A stretch of 64,000 nt of DNA from Saprospirales bacterium (GCA_016719895.1 JADJYG010000031.1:124001-188000); one strand, 5' to 3'. Positions 42,596 through 49,618 are shown, numbered from the stretch's first letter. The notes: generated by a model from the sequence alone, not told the origin. A program made the numbers and translations.

Positions 42596-42687
42596 AACCT
42601 GACAGGTGGTATTTAAAAAAACAGCCGGTTTTGCGTGCGCTTTGCGCCGCAAAACCGGCTGTTTTTTTAAATACCACCTGTCAGGTT
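42596..42687. repeat. Perfect 40-bp-arm inverted repeat ending in AACCTGACAGGT
   Basis: Arm 42596-42635 is exactly complementary to 42648-42687 with a 12-base loop (tgcgctttgcgc, itself nearly palindromic). The outer bases aacctgacaggt resemble the hairpin at 16126-16195. Position between the T9SS gene promoter and the mazF remnant. Confidence 0.92.
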
Positions 42688-42689
42688 AC

Positions 42690-42965
42690 AAAAGCAGTCA
42701 GAATATTCTGAATGACCTGCTTAACTGCGTCAATATCATACCCCTCACCTCGCTGAAGCCCGGCCGCACTGTTTATCCGAATGAGGTATTTCTACCCGCC
42801 AACAGTAGCGGTCTTCCCAACGACTCCATCGCCCTTTACCATCAAATTCGGACTATCGATAAAAAAAGACTTAGCCTGGAATACGGCGCTATTGCAGAGG
42901 AAGCGGTGAAAAACGATATTGTAGATGCCATTTGTTTTCAATTGGGCATTGTGAGATCGTTGTAG
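42690..42965 (+). pseudogene. 3' remnant of a MazF/PemK-family toxin gene
   Basis: The frame encodes about 91 residues ending at TAG 42963-42965 that match the C-terminal two thirds of MazF/PemK ribonucleases: a strand VNIIPLTS, then VYPNEVFLPA, GLPNDSIALYHQIRTIDKKRL and a final helix AIAEEAVKNDIVDAICFQLG. What is missing is the N-terminal strand with the GDIVLV...KTRPALV part, including the catalytic Arg, and there is no start codon. Its place is taken by the end of the 92-base hairpin, three bases upstream. No partner antitoxin gene is seen. The frame is open upstream through the hairpin, but that part is not protein-like. Most likely a gene truncated by the hairpin element or by a deletion at its edge. 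Confidence 0.75.
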
Positions 42966-43126
42966 CGGATCCTTTCCGCCGTTGCCAGCGGAGACCGCTC
43001 CGGTCGGGGCAGGGGTGTACTCCAAACCTGACAGATGGCAATAAAAAAGCGGCAGAACTTTCAGTCTGGGCCTACTCATACTGCCGCCCTATCCCCGGAC
43101 AAGCTGGGTTTTTCGTCCCGACACGT

Positions 43127-43152
43127 TACCGCCGAGCCTCGGCTTCGCATAA
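43127..43152. repeat. Outer inverted repeat of the TA/VOC island, left copy
   Basis: taccgccgagcctcggcttcgcataa is the complement, with one mismatch, of 45267-45292. A second shared piece (gagtcaaccccaccc-like) follows it and recurs inverted near 45360-45375. Confidence 0.75.
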
Positions 43153-43184
43153 GCAGCTCGCGAGTCAACCCCACCCCCACCCCT

Positions 43185-43285
43185 CCCCAACTGGGAGGGG
43201 AGCCGTAGATTACACCGCGACTTCCTCCGTAGAATGGGTCGTAGAGTACTCTACGACCACTCTACGGCTCCCCTCCCAGTTGGGG
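43185..43285. repeat. Nested palindrome, 25-bp outer arms and 22-bp inner perfect palindrome
   Basis: Outer arms 43185-43209 and 43261-43285 are exact complements (ccccaactgggaggggagcc...). Inside, 43237-43258 is a perfect 22-base palindrome centred on gtac. A further short hairpin (ccccgcat/atgcgggg) lies at 43367-43385. No gene is recognised between 42966 and 43753. Confidence 0.85.
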
Positions 43286-43410
43286 CTGCCGATTACCCAC
43301 ATTTTGAAGAAATTTTTCTTGATAAGATGGTATGTGCCAGCCCCCGAAGGGGTCGAATTTGAATAGCCCCGCATGAAATGCGGGGGGGGGAATACGACGC
43401 GACACAACCG

Positions 43411-43510
43411 CGGTACTGCCGAGCGTGTGCTGTGCATAAATCCGATCTTCCTCCCTTTCTCCCGCGCTTGTCATAGACTGTCACTCTAGGAAAACACGAG
43501 AGCACGCAGG
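43411..43510 (+). repeat. Direct repeat of the TA/VOC island, left copy
   Basis: The first 34 bases (cggtactgccgagcgtgtgc...) recur exactly at 45071-45104. Divergent similarity continues for about 60 more bases on both sides of the match (cgcgcttgtcat, aacacgag). Confidence 0.85.
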
Positions 43511-43624
43511 GCAGGATCCTGAATTCAAGCGCGGAGAATCCGCGGGTTGGTAGCCACCCAAAACGGTTGCCCTTGATCAACCGCTCCGCGGTTGTAAAAC
43601 GGTTTGCCCTTTCAACCCCGCATT

Positions 43625-43702
43625 GTTGCCGTTGTTGGCGTCCCGCCAACAACTCACCGGAAGGAGAGGCGTTGTTGGCGCGATGCCAACAACGGCGGAA
43701 AA
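43625..43702 (+). repeat. Double-hairpin repeat R1 (78 bp)
   Basis: Built of two hairpins, gttgttggcg-tccc-gccaacaac and gttgttggcg-cgat-gccaacaac, joined by a Gly/Glu-coding-like ggagagg linker, and ending ggcggaaaa. A nearly identical copy is R3 (44919-44996) and a shortened copy is R2 (44429-44466). It precedes the toxin-antitoxin promoter by 24 bases. Confidence 0.88.
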
Positions 43703-43733
43703 TTGGCTTAGCGCCAGATTCAGGCTATATTTG
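43703..43733 (+). promoter_or_regulatory. Promoter of the MNT/HEPN operon
   Basis: A TTG (43703-43705) and the -7 element TATATTTG (43726-43733) are separated by 20 bases, matching the Bacteroidota -33/-7 layout. The start codon of the antitoxin follows 20 bases later. Confidence 0.75.
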
Positions 43734-43753
43734 CTATCGAAATTCGAAATGAC

Positions 43754-44065
43754 ATGAAAAGCAATACGATTCACAATTTGGATAAAAAGCAAATCCTTGC
43801 CATATTGACACAACACCGTGAAGCGTTGAAAGATATGGGTGTAGAACGAATAGCTTTGTTCGGCTCTTATGCCCGTGGAACCGCCCGGCCCGACAGCGAC
43901 GTGGATTTGCTTGTAGAACTTAAGGAACCCAAATACTTACTCCTCCTCCAACTGACGGACTATCTCAGCGAACTGCTCGGACATAAGGTTGACTTGATAC
44001 GCCAGGGCCCGCACCTGAAACGACGCTTTATGGAAGCCGTAGAAAAAGACCTCGCTTATGTCTGA
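43754..44065 (+). CDS. mntA: MNT-type nucleotidyltransferase antitoxin (MntA)
   Basis: 103 residues, cytosolic. The minimal nucleotidyltransferase motif is LFGSYARGTARPDSDVDLLVEL (GSx10DxD, about residues 38-58), complete. In MNT/HEPN pairs this protein adenylylates a Tyr on the HEPN toxin and so blocks its RNase activity; that mechanism is from the family and is not shown here. The next gene overlaps by 8 bases (44058-44065), giving translational coupling. A good promoter lies just upstream. The unit lies between two copies of a double-hairpin repeat. Confidence 0.92.
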   Translation: MKSNTIHNLDKKQILAILTQHREALKDMGVERIALFGSYARGTARPDSDVDLLVELKEPKYLLLLQLTDYLSELLGHKVDLIRQGPHLKRRFMEAVEKDLAYV

Positions 44066-44408
44066 TATCCTGCTCAACCGGCTTGCAACCATCATTGAAG
44101 CACTTGAACTAATAGAGCGCCGTATGGTCAAAATAAAAAAAGCAGATGCCTTTGTGGACACCGAAGAAGGTCAGCTTATCATGGATGCGATTGCTATTCG
44201 GCTTCAGGTGATCGGAGAAACCACCAAAAAAATTGACCTGCAGCAACCGGACTTCTTGCCTTCTATCGGAATAGACCCTAAGCCTATCATCCGCTTCAGG
44301 GATTTTATTTCACACCATTACGACGAAGCGGACTATGAAGTGCTCTTCGAAATCTGCACGAACCACTTGCCCTTGTTAAAGGCGAAATTAGAGAAGCAAA
44401 AAAGATAG
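44058..44408 (+). CDS. hepT: HEPN-family ribonuclease toxin (HepT)
   Basis: 116 residues, all helical. The HEPN catalytic motif RxxxxHxY appears as RFRDFISHHYDEADYEVL (about residues 81-98): Arg, then four residues, His, one residue, Tyr. All key residues are present, so it should be active when free. The Tyr of the motif is the one adenylylated by MntA in studied systems. It forms an operon with mntA (8-base overlap). The role could be phage defence or element maintenance; position inside a repeat-bounded island suggests mobility. Confidence 0.92.
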   Translation: MSDILLNRLATIIEALELIERRMVKIKKADAFVDTEEGQLIMDAIAIRLQVIGETTKKIDLQQPDFLPSIGIDPKPIIRFRDFISHHYDEADYEVLFEICTNHLPLLKAKLEKQKR

Positions 44409-44428
44409 ACGACCCTGTACCTTCATTG

Positions 44429-44466
44429 GTTGCCGTTGTTGGCGCGACGCCAACAACGGCGGAAAA
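44429..44466 (+). repeat. Short double-hairpin repeat R2 (38 bp)
   Basis: Equals R1 and R3 with the central 40 bases missing: gttgccgttgttggcg joined directly to gcgacgccaacaacggcggaaaa. The precise loss suggests recombination between the two internal gttgttggcg copies. It separates hepT from the VOC gene. Confidence 0.88.
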
Positions 44467-44482
44467 ATCTGGAAACACACGC

Positions 44483-44878
44483 ATGAAAAAGATCATACTC
44501 GAAACCCGCTACGTGCTGGCTGTGAAAGACCTGCAAGCCTCGGTTCATTTTTACGTCGAAAAATTAGGCTTCACTATCGATTGGGCGCAGGATGGCTGGC
44601 ACCAACTGCGCCGGGAGGGTATCGTCGTCATGCTCGGCGAATGCGCCGACGACGTGGCGGCTTTTGAAACCCGCAACCATTCCTATTTCGCCTATATCCT
44701 GGTCGATGCGCCGGATGCCTTGTTCGGAGAGTTCCATGCCAAAGGCGTGGAGGTCTTGTCCTTCCCCACGGACAAACCCTGGGGCATGCGTGAATTCGGA
44801 ATTCGAACCATTGACGGGCACCGCATCACGTTCGGGCAGGAGCTGCTGAAATCCGATGTCGCGTCGGGCAACTTCTAA
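44483..44878 (+). CDS. VOC-family (glyoxalase/bleomycin-resistance fold) protein
   Basis: 131 residues from the ATG at 44483. One VOC unit pair in the typical order: LAVKDLQASVHFYVEKLGF, then IDWAQDGWHQLRREGIVVMLGE, YFAYILVDAPDALFGEFHAKGV, and WGMREFGIRTIDGHRITFGQ. Glu/His residues of the last two strands could form a metal site. Family members act as antibiotic-binding proteins, isomerases or dioxygenases, so the substrate is not predictable. An in-frame extension upstream to 44426 runs through the R2 repeat and is not used. The gene is boxed by repeats R2 and R3, like a single-gene cassette. Confidence 0.87.
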   Translation: MKKIILETRYVLAVKDLQASVHFYVEKLGFTIDWAQDGWHQLRREGIVVMLGECADDVAAFETRNHSYFAYILVDAPDALFGEFHAKGVEVLSFPTDKPWGMREFGIRTIDGHRITFGQELLKSDVASGNF

Positions 44879-44918
44879 AATCTGCAATCTTAAATCAAAT
44901 ATGGTTTGACGGGAAATG

Positions 44919-44996
44919 GTTGCCGTTGTTGGCGTCCCGCCAACAACTCCCCGGAGGGAGAGGCGTTGTTGGCGCAACGCCAACAACGGCGGAAAA
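44919..44996 (+). repeat. Double-hairpin repeat R3 (78 bp)
   Basis: Same length and layout as R1, differing at only a handful of positions (mostly in the central linker and the second loop). It ends the VOC cassette. Confidence 0.88.
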
Positions 44997-45070
44997 GCGC
45001 GAATCGTACTGACCTCGTAGAGGTCAAATATTGGTAGTAGAATAAATGTCCCGACATCCTCGCACGACCT

Positions 45071-45104
45071 CGGTACTGCCGAGCGTGTGCTGTGCATAAA
45101 TCCG
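45071..45104 (+). repeat. Direct repeat of the TA/VOC island, right copy
   Basis: Exact 34-base copy of 43411-43444; diverged similarity runs on into the hairpin at 45127. Confidence 0.88.
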
Positions 45105-45126
45105 GAATCTTCCCTACCCCCTTTTT

Positions 45127-45240
45127 TTCTCCCCCCGCGCTTGTCATTCTGAAAGAACCTGTCCACTCTACGAGGAATAAACACGAGATGCACGCGTAGA
45201 GTGGACAGGTTCTTTCAGAATGACAAGCGCGGGGGGAGAA
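45127..45240. repeat. Perfect 46-bp-arm inverted repeat
   Basis: Arm 45127-45172 is exactly complementary to 45195-45240 around a 22-base loop. C- and T-runs just outside continue the symmetry imperfectly. No gene is associated. Confidence 0.92.
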
Positions 45241-45266
45241 AAGGGAGCACAGCTTGGGGTGGCGGG

Positions 45267-45292
45267 TTATGCGTAGCCGAGGCTCGGCGGTA
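45267..45292. repeat. Outer inverted repeat of the TA/VOC island, right copy
   Basis: Complement of 43127-43152 with one mismatch. A piece of the 34-base repeat also recurs inverted at about 45393-45412 (gcacacgctcggcggta). Confidence 0.75.
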
Positions 45293-45557
45293 CCGAGGTC
45301 AGGTGATACTTTTTCATATCAAGATGTGGGTAATCGGGAGTCCCGAGGCCTCGGGAGAGGGGTGGGGTCGACTCGCAGCCGGCAATATGCGCAGCACACG
45401 CTCGGCGGTATAGTGTCAGGAACGGGACAAACACCTGTTCAGTGGAGGCCATCCAGCCCTCCTGTGAGCTGCAAGGAAAAAGAACAGAGGCGGAAGCCAA
45501 CAGAGGCGGAATGCCGAACGGGGTCCGGCGATACATATATACGAACCAAATTTCCCC

Positions 45558-45631
45558 ATATATGCATTCAGCGGCGACACATAGACGCTTCGCGTGTATA
45601 TATATGCCATATATGCTGCGCCTATATATGC
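45558..45631. repeat. Four direct copies of ATATATGC
   Basis: Copies at 45558-45565, 45600-45607, 45609-45616 and 45624-45631, in an AT-rich patch of an otherwise GC-rich gap. Looks iteron-like, but there is no adjacent replication initiator gene. Confidence 0.6.
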
Positions 45632-45668
45632 GCTTTCGGATAAGCAATGCTTTTACGCGTAGGGGTGC

Positions 45669-45707
45669 GCAAGTATCGGCGTGACTTAGAGTCACGCCGA
45701 TACTTGC
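45669..45707 (-). terminator. Perfect 18-bp-arm hairpin downstream of the nSTAND gene
   Basis: gcaagtatcggcgtgact pairs exactly with agtcacgccgatacttgc around a tag loop. It lies about 55 bases after the stop codon of the nSTAND gene; no T-run, so termination is plausible, not certain. Confidence 0.55.
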
Positions 45708-45760
45708 ACAAAGAGCCTGCCCCGAGTCCTCGGGGGTAAAAGGGTAAAAGAGCCAAAGGG

Positions 45761-48475
45761 TTATTTTGTCCTGGCCAGACGGAAACCCGTGCTGTAGTCG
45801 CGATAACCGGGTGCGTCGTAGTAGCGATACGCCACACGGCAGCTCTGCGGGTAGTTCCCCCACGACCCGCCGCGAATGACACGGTAGGAGCCCTCCTCAG
45901 GTCCGGCTGGATTAATCTGCGGATTACCGGTATCCTTGTACGCACCATACCAATCCCAGCACCATTCCCATGCGTTGCCGCTCATATCATAAAGGCCGGG
46001 GGCGTTGGCTTGCAGACGCTGCACCGGGCGGCTACGGCTGCCGGAGTTTTTATAGTACCAGCCCACCAACTCTAAAGAATCGCTGCCCGCATACCGGTAA
46101 TCATCCCGCCCGCGGTTGGTGGCGGCGTATTGCCATTCGGCCCCGGTGGGCAGGCGAAAGCCGTTGGCCCAGCCTTTTGCAGTGGCGGGCGTAACAATGC
46201 AATCCTCTTTGCCGGTTGAATCAATTATATACACCGGCTGTAAGCCTGCCTGTTCGCTGCGCCAGTTGGCAAAAACCACCGCATCGCACCACGACACATT
46301 CACCACCGGGTTATCTCCTTCACTGCCCCAGACCGGTTTTTCGGGCATTTCATAGCCCGATGCCTGGCAAAACAGGTAGTATTGCCACCAGGTGGTTTCG
46401 GTGGCGGCTATGCGGAAGGAGGAGACGGTGGCGCGGTAGGCGAATATTGTTGTATCCTTACGATTATATTCCTTCAAATCAAAACTGCCGCCCTCGATGG
46501 GGATCATCGTGCCGAAGTAGCGGGTGTGCATGTTGTCGGCCAGGCGGGCAACCCGATCATCGCCGCCCGGTGTGTCTTTTGAGAAAGACGCCGTTATTTT
46601 TTGTTTTTCGAGGCCAGCCAATTGCTGCATCACCTCCGCCATGCTGGCGGCGCGGGCAGTCTGGCCCGTGTGGTAATCCACGAAAGCGATTTCGTACAGC
46701 GCCTGCGCCACTTCGGTCTTGCGCTGGCCGAGAGCGGCGGCTTTCAGGAGGCTGGCGCGGGCGTTTTCGTATTCGAGGCGGTAAACATCATTTCGGGCTT
46801 TTTCCAGCAGGCTGCCCACCACCTCGGCTTTGGCGGCATTGGCTTTGGCCTGTTCCTGCAGGGCTTTGAGTTCGGCTGCTTCGGCGGCCGTGAGGGCGGC
46901 GGTAGCTTCTTTTTCCTTGAGTTCGGCGTAGCGGGTTTTTACGGCGGCGGTGTCGATGGCGGCCCGGGCGGCGCTGTCGGCGCGTTGGGCGTCGAGGGTT
47001 TTGGCTTCGGCAAGCCGGTTTTTTTCGGCGGCATCGCGGGCGCTCCACAGGGCCCAGCCGAGCAGCAGGAGCGCGCCGAGGCCGATGGCGAGGCTGCGGT
47101 TGCGCGCGCGGCGGATTTTTTCGCGTTCGCGGCGCTGGGCTTCGGCTTCCGCCCGCGCCCGCTCGCGTTCGGCGGCTTCGCGTTCGGCGCGGCGGCGCTC
47201 CTCGCGGGCGGCCAGTATGGCGCCCATGAGGGTGTCGTGGCTGATCTCGTAGTGGGTGCCGCGGGCGGTTTGTTCGCGGCGCACGAGGAAGGCGTTCACC
47301 AGCGCGTCGAGCAGGGCCGGGGGCAGGGCGCGGCCGTGTTTGGCGTGGAGGTTGGCGGCCAGGGCGTCGCCGTCCATGCTGAGGCGGCGGGCTTCGCCCT
47401 TGGCCTCGTCCACGTACAGCAGTTCTTCCTCCAGCAGCAGGCGGGCCGTGCGCTCCTGTTCGGCGTCGGCCAGGCTGCCGATGCGGGCGGCGTAGTAGTT
47501 TTCGAATATTTTTTCAAAATCGGGCAGGTCGGCCGCGGCGATGGTTACGGCTTTTTCGCCGCGGCGGTTGCGCGTGCGCACGGCGTCTTCGATGCTCTGG
47601 CACACGATCTGGAGCTGGAACGATTCAATCTGGCCGGCCTCCTCGCCGGCGCTGCCGCTGGCGAGCTCGTCCACGATGCGCTGCAGGGCAGCGGGTTGGA
47701 ACGCGAAGGGCAGGGTGTCGAAGCGGGGGTCATCGGCGGCGGCGGGGCGCACCATGGCGGCTTCGGCCTGTTCGGCGCGCAGGCCGCGCAGCTCGTAGCG
47801 CTTGCGCAGGATGTCGGGCAGTTCCTGCCGCATCGAGTCGAGCAGGTGCAGGCGGTCGGAGCGGATGGCAAACACGGCGTGCACGTCGAGGGGCTGGGAG
47901 AGCTGGTCCTGGGCGGCCTCGTCGAGGCGGTCGAACTCGTGGAAGGCCGCCTGCGGGATTTCGGTGTAGAGCAGTTCGGAGATTTCCTGCCGGAACTGCT
48001 GCTGCTGGTCGGCCGGGTAGAGGAAAAACTCTTCGAACTGGTCGAACAGCAGGACGAAGGCCACGGGCGTGCCGCCAGCCGGCTGGCGGCGCTTGAATTC
48101 GCGCCAGAGCGTGCGGCCGGTGGGCAGGTTGTCGTAGAATGCCGTGCCGGGTGCGGGTGGGCAGGCGCGTTCGAGTTCGGCGAGCAGGGCGTCTTTGGGC
48201 GGCAGGCTTTCGCCGCGGGCGTAGGCGCCCAGGCGGATGGCGATGGGCACGCAGGTTTTGCCGCGGAAAGCGGCGGGGAGTTTGGGCAGCACGCCGGCGT
48301 TGAGCAGCGAGCTTTTGCCGTGGCCCGATTTGCCAAACAGCACGAGCAGGCGCTCGAGTGCGGTGAGGCGGAGCAGGTCGGCGATCTCCTGGTCGCGGCC
48401 GAAGAACAGGTGTTCCTGTTCGCGTTCGAAGGGCGTCACGCCCGGGTAGCGTCGGGAGAGGCGGGCGGTGTTCAT
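45761..48475 (-). CDS. nSTAND NTPase with membrane segment and C-terminal FGE-sulfatase domain
   Basis: 904 residues from the ATG at 48475, which overlaps the SIR2 stop (ATGA). The STAND module covers about 18-420: LFFGRDQEI start, Walker A LFGKSGHGKSSLLNAG (about 46-61), Walker B VLLFDQFEEFFL (about 141-152), and the helical C-part ending YEISHDTLMGAI. An Arg/Glu-rich coil (about 422-460) leads to one transmembrane helix (about 461-478), then a second coil and short TPR-like helices (about 555-625). The end (about 655-904) is an FGE/SUMF1-type domain with the typical GFRLPTGAEWQYAA, NAWEWCWDWY and RVIRGGSW motifs. The paired catalytic Cys of true FGE are absent. In conflict systems such NTPases sense invasion and switch on a coupled effector; here the effector is the upstream SIR2-like gene. 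The sensor role of the FGE domain is inference. Confidence 0.9.
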   Translation of the reverse strand: MNTARLSRRYPGVTPFEREQEHLFFGRDQEIADLLRLTALERLLVLFGKSGHGKSSLLNAGVLPKLPAAFRGKTCVPIAIRLGAYARGESLPPKDALLAELERACPPAPGTAFYDNLPTGRTLWREFKRRQPAGGTPVAFVLLFDQFEEFFLYPADQQQQFRQEISELLYTEIPQAAFHEFDRLDEAAQDQLSQPLDVHAVFAIRSDRLHLLDSMRQELPDILRKRYELRGLRAEQAEAAMVRPAAADDPRFDTLPFAFQPAALQRIVDELASGSAGEEAGQIESFQLQIVCQSIEDAVRTRNRRGEKAVTIAAADLPDFEKIFENYYAARIGSLADAEQERTARLLLEEELLYVDEAKGEARRLSMDGDALAANLHAKHGRALPPALLDALVNAFLVRREQTARGTHYEISHDTLMGAILAAREERRRAEREAAERERARAEAEAQRREREKIRRARNRSLAIGLGALLLLGWALWSARDAAEKNRLAEAKTLDAQRADSAARAAIDTAAVKTRYAELKEKEATAALTAAEAAELKALQEQAKANAAKAEVVGSLLEKARNDVYRLEYENARASLLKAAALGQRKTEVAQALYEIAFVDYHTGQTARAASMAEVMQQLAGLEKQKITASFSKDTPGGDDRVARLADNMHTRYFGTMIPIEGGSFDLKEYNRKDTTIFAYRATVSSFRIAATETTWWQYYLFCQASGYEMPEKPVWGSEGDNPVVNVSWCDAVVFANWRSEQAGLQPVYIIDSTGKEDCIVTPATAKGWANGFRLPTGAEWQYAATNRGRDDYRYAGSDSLELVGWYYKNSGSRSRPVQRLQANAPGLYDMSGNAWEWCWDWYGAYKDTGNPQINPAGPEEGSYRVIRGGSWGNYPQSCRVAYRYYDAPGYRDYSTGFRLARTK

Positions 48476-49578
48476 GCGGCGTTGAGGATGTCGGTGGCGT
48501 TGGCGAGGATGTCGGCGGCCAGTTTGTTGCGGGCGGCCTGGCGGGCGTCGGGGTGGAGCGTGTCCTGTTGTTCGTTGAAGTCGGCGTGGCGGCTTTTGAG
48601 CAGCGACACGGCGGTTTTGCCGGCGTCGGTTTGGGCGGCGGCTTCGAGTTCGTTGAGGGCGTTGGTGAAGTCGTTTTCCTCCACGTACTGGCGCACGAAG
48701 GCCAGGCGGGCGTCGAAGGGACGGTCGGTGCGGCGCACGAGGGAGGGGTGTTCGGCGCGGAAGGCGTCGAGCAGGTCGCGCAGGAAATCGTCCTGTGCGG
48801 CCCAGTCGAGCGGGGCCATATGGAAATGGCCTTCGAAGAAGCGCTTGAAGTCGGCGCTGGGATAGTCGGGCTGGGCGGCGAATTTTTCGCGGTTTTCGAT
48901 GATTTCGGTCAGGAGCTGGATGAGCATCTGGGTATGCCATTTTTCCAGTTCGAAGCCGAGGAAGATAAACTTGTCGGCGTCGGCCAGGGCGTCGGTGAGG
49001 CCTTTGGGCAGGCGGCTGGTGTCGAGCACGCTTTTCATGTACTTGTACAGGTCCTCGTAGTCGAGGATGATGGATTCGTGGTCGTCCACCGAGCCGCAGA
49101 GGTTGTACACCAGGGGTTTTTGGAGGGTGGGCGGGGCTACTTTGCGGACCTCCTTGTTGCCGCCCACAAAAAAGCCCGTCTGGTGCTGGGTCTGCCAGGC
49201 GGCCAGGCTGGCCGAGAGGAATTTATCGGGTGTGGTGCTGATGACGAGGTGCAGGGGCAGTTGGGCGAGCAGGCGGAGGGTTTCGGCGTTTTCGGCCTGG
49301 AACTCCGGGTCGGTCCAGAGGTTGCGGAGCCATTCCTTGGCTTTTTTTTTCACGCGGATGCGGGCGGAGGTGCCGGAGAAGAGGAAGAGGGCTTCCTGTT
49401 CGTAGTAGAGTTCGATGTCGCCGGGTTTGGCGAGTTCGAGCAATTGTTCGCGCAGGTAGCGCTGCACGGGCACGCCGCGGAAGCGGAGCAGGTTGGGGCC
49501 GGCGAGCAGCACGCAGCCGGTGTTTTTGATGCTTTCGACGGTATCGTCGAGATCGAAGACGGGAAGAGGAAGGGCCAT
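48472..49578 (-). CDS. SIR2-like effector protein with EAD11-like C-terminus
   Basis: 368 residues from the ATG at 49578, placed 33 bases after a -7 element. Residues about 15-290 follow the SIR2_2-like fold: GCVLLAGPNL (nucleotide-binding turn), LVISTTPDKFL (the usual TTNYD place), PLVYNLCGSVDDHESIIL (the usual KLHGS place), EDLYKYM and KFIFLGFELEKWH. The canonical Asn and His are replaced by Pro117 and Cys161, so NADase activity is uncertain. The last about 75 residues (FVRQYVEENDFTNALNEL ... LKSRHADFNEQ ... ARNKLAADIL) resemble effector-associated domain 11, a helical adaptor that joins effectors to STAND NTPases. The gene overlaps the nSTAND gene by 4 bases, so the pair is translated together in a fixed ratio. 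Confidence 0.82.
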   Translation of the reverse strand: MALPLPVFDLDDTVESIKNTGCVLLAGPNLLRFRGVPVQRYLREQLLELAKPGDIELYYEQEALFLFSGTSARIRVKKKAKEWLRNLWTDPEFQAENAETLRLLAQLPLHLVISTTPDKFLSASLAAWQTQHQTGFFVGGNKEVRKVAPPTLQKPLVYNLCGSVDDHESIILDYEDLYKYMKSVLDTSRLPKGLTDALADADKFIFLGFELEKWHTQMLIQLLTEIIENREKFAAQPDYPSADFKRFFEGHFHMAPLDWAAQDDFLRDLLDAFRAEHPSLVRRTDRPFDARLAFVRQYVEENDFTNALNELEAAAQTDAGKTAVSLLKSRHADFNEQQDTLHPDARQAARNKLAADILANATDILNAA

Positions 49579-49610
49579 AGGCGCGTTCAAATGTGTGTTT
49601 TTGGCGGGAT

Positions 49611-49618
49611 TAAAAGTA
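49611..49618 (-). promoter_or_regulatory. -7 promoter element for the SIR2/nSTAND operon
   Basis: TACTTTTA on the minus strand, one base off TAnnTTTG, 33 bases before the start at 49578. It lies downstream of an alternative in-frame ATG (49635), which argues for the later start. Confidence 0.55.

Noticed and set aside
44426..44482. Upstream extension of the VOC protein
   Set aside because: The extra residues are encoded by repeat R2 and do not resemble the VOC family; the ATG at 44483 gives the normal start.
43625..44996. Integron cassette array with attC sites
   Set aside because: The double-hairpin repeats do not carry the RYYYAAC/GTTRRRY core bases, and no integrase gene is seen; only the cassette-like layout remains notable.
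43411..45240. CRISPR array
   Set aside because: Repeats are few, of unequal length, palindromic, and separated by genes rather than by short unique spacers; no cas genes.
45761..46520. FGE domain as a sulfatase-activating enzyme
   Set aside because: No sulfatase gene lies nearby, and the two catalytic Cys are absent; the NTPase fusion points to a sensor role.
46601..48865. A 754-codon open frame on the plus strand, opposite the nSTAND gene
   Set aside because: It is produced by high-GC codon structure of the real gene; its translation is a Gly/Val/Ala/Phe-rich string with no domain, while the minus strand has complete STAND and FGE motifs.
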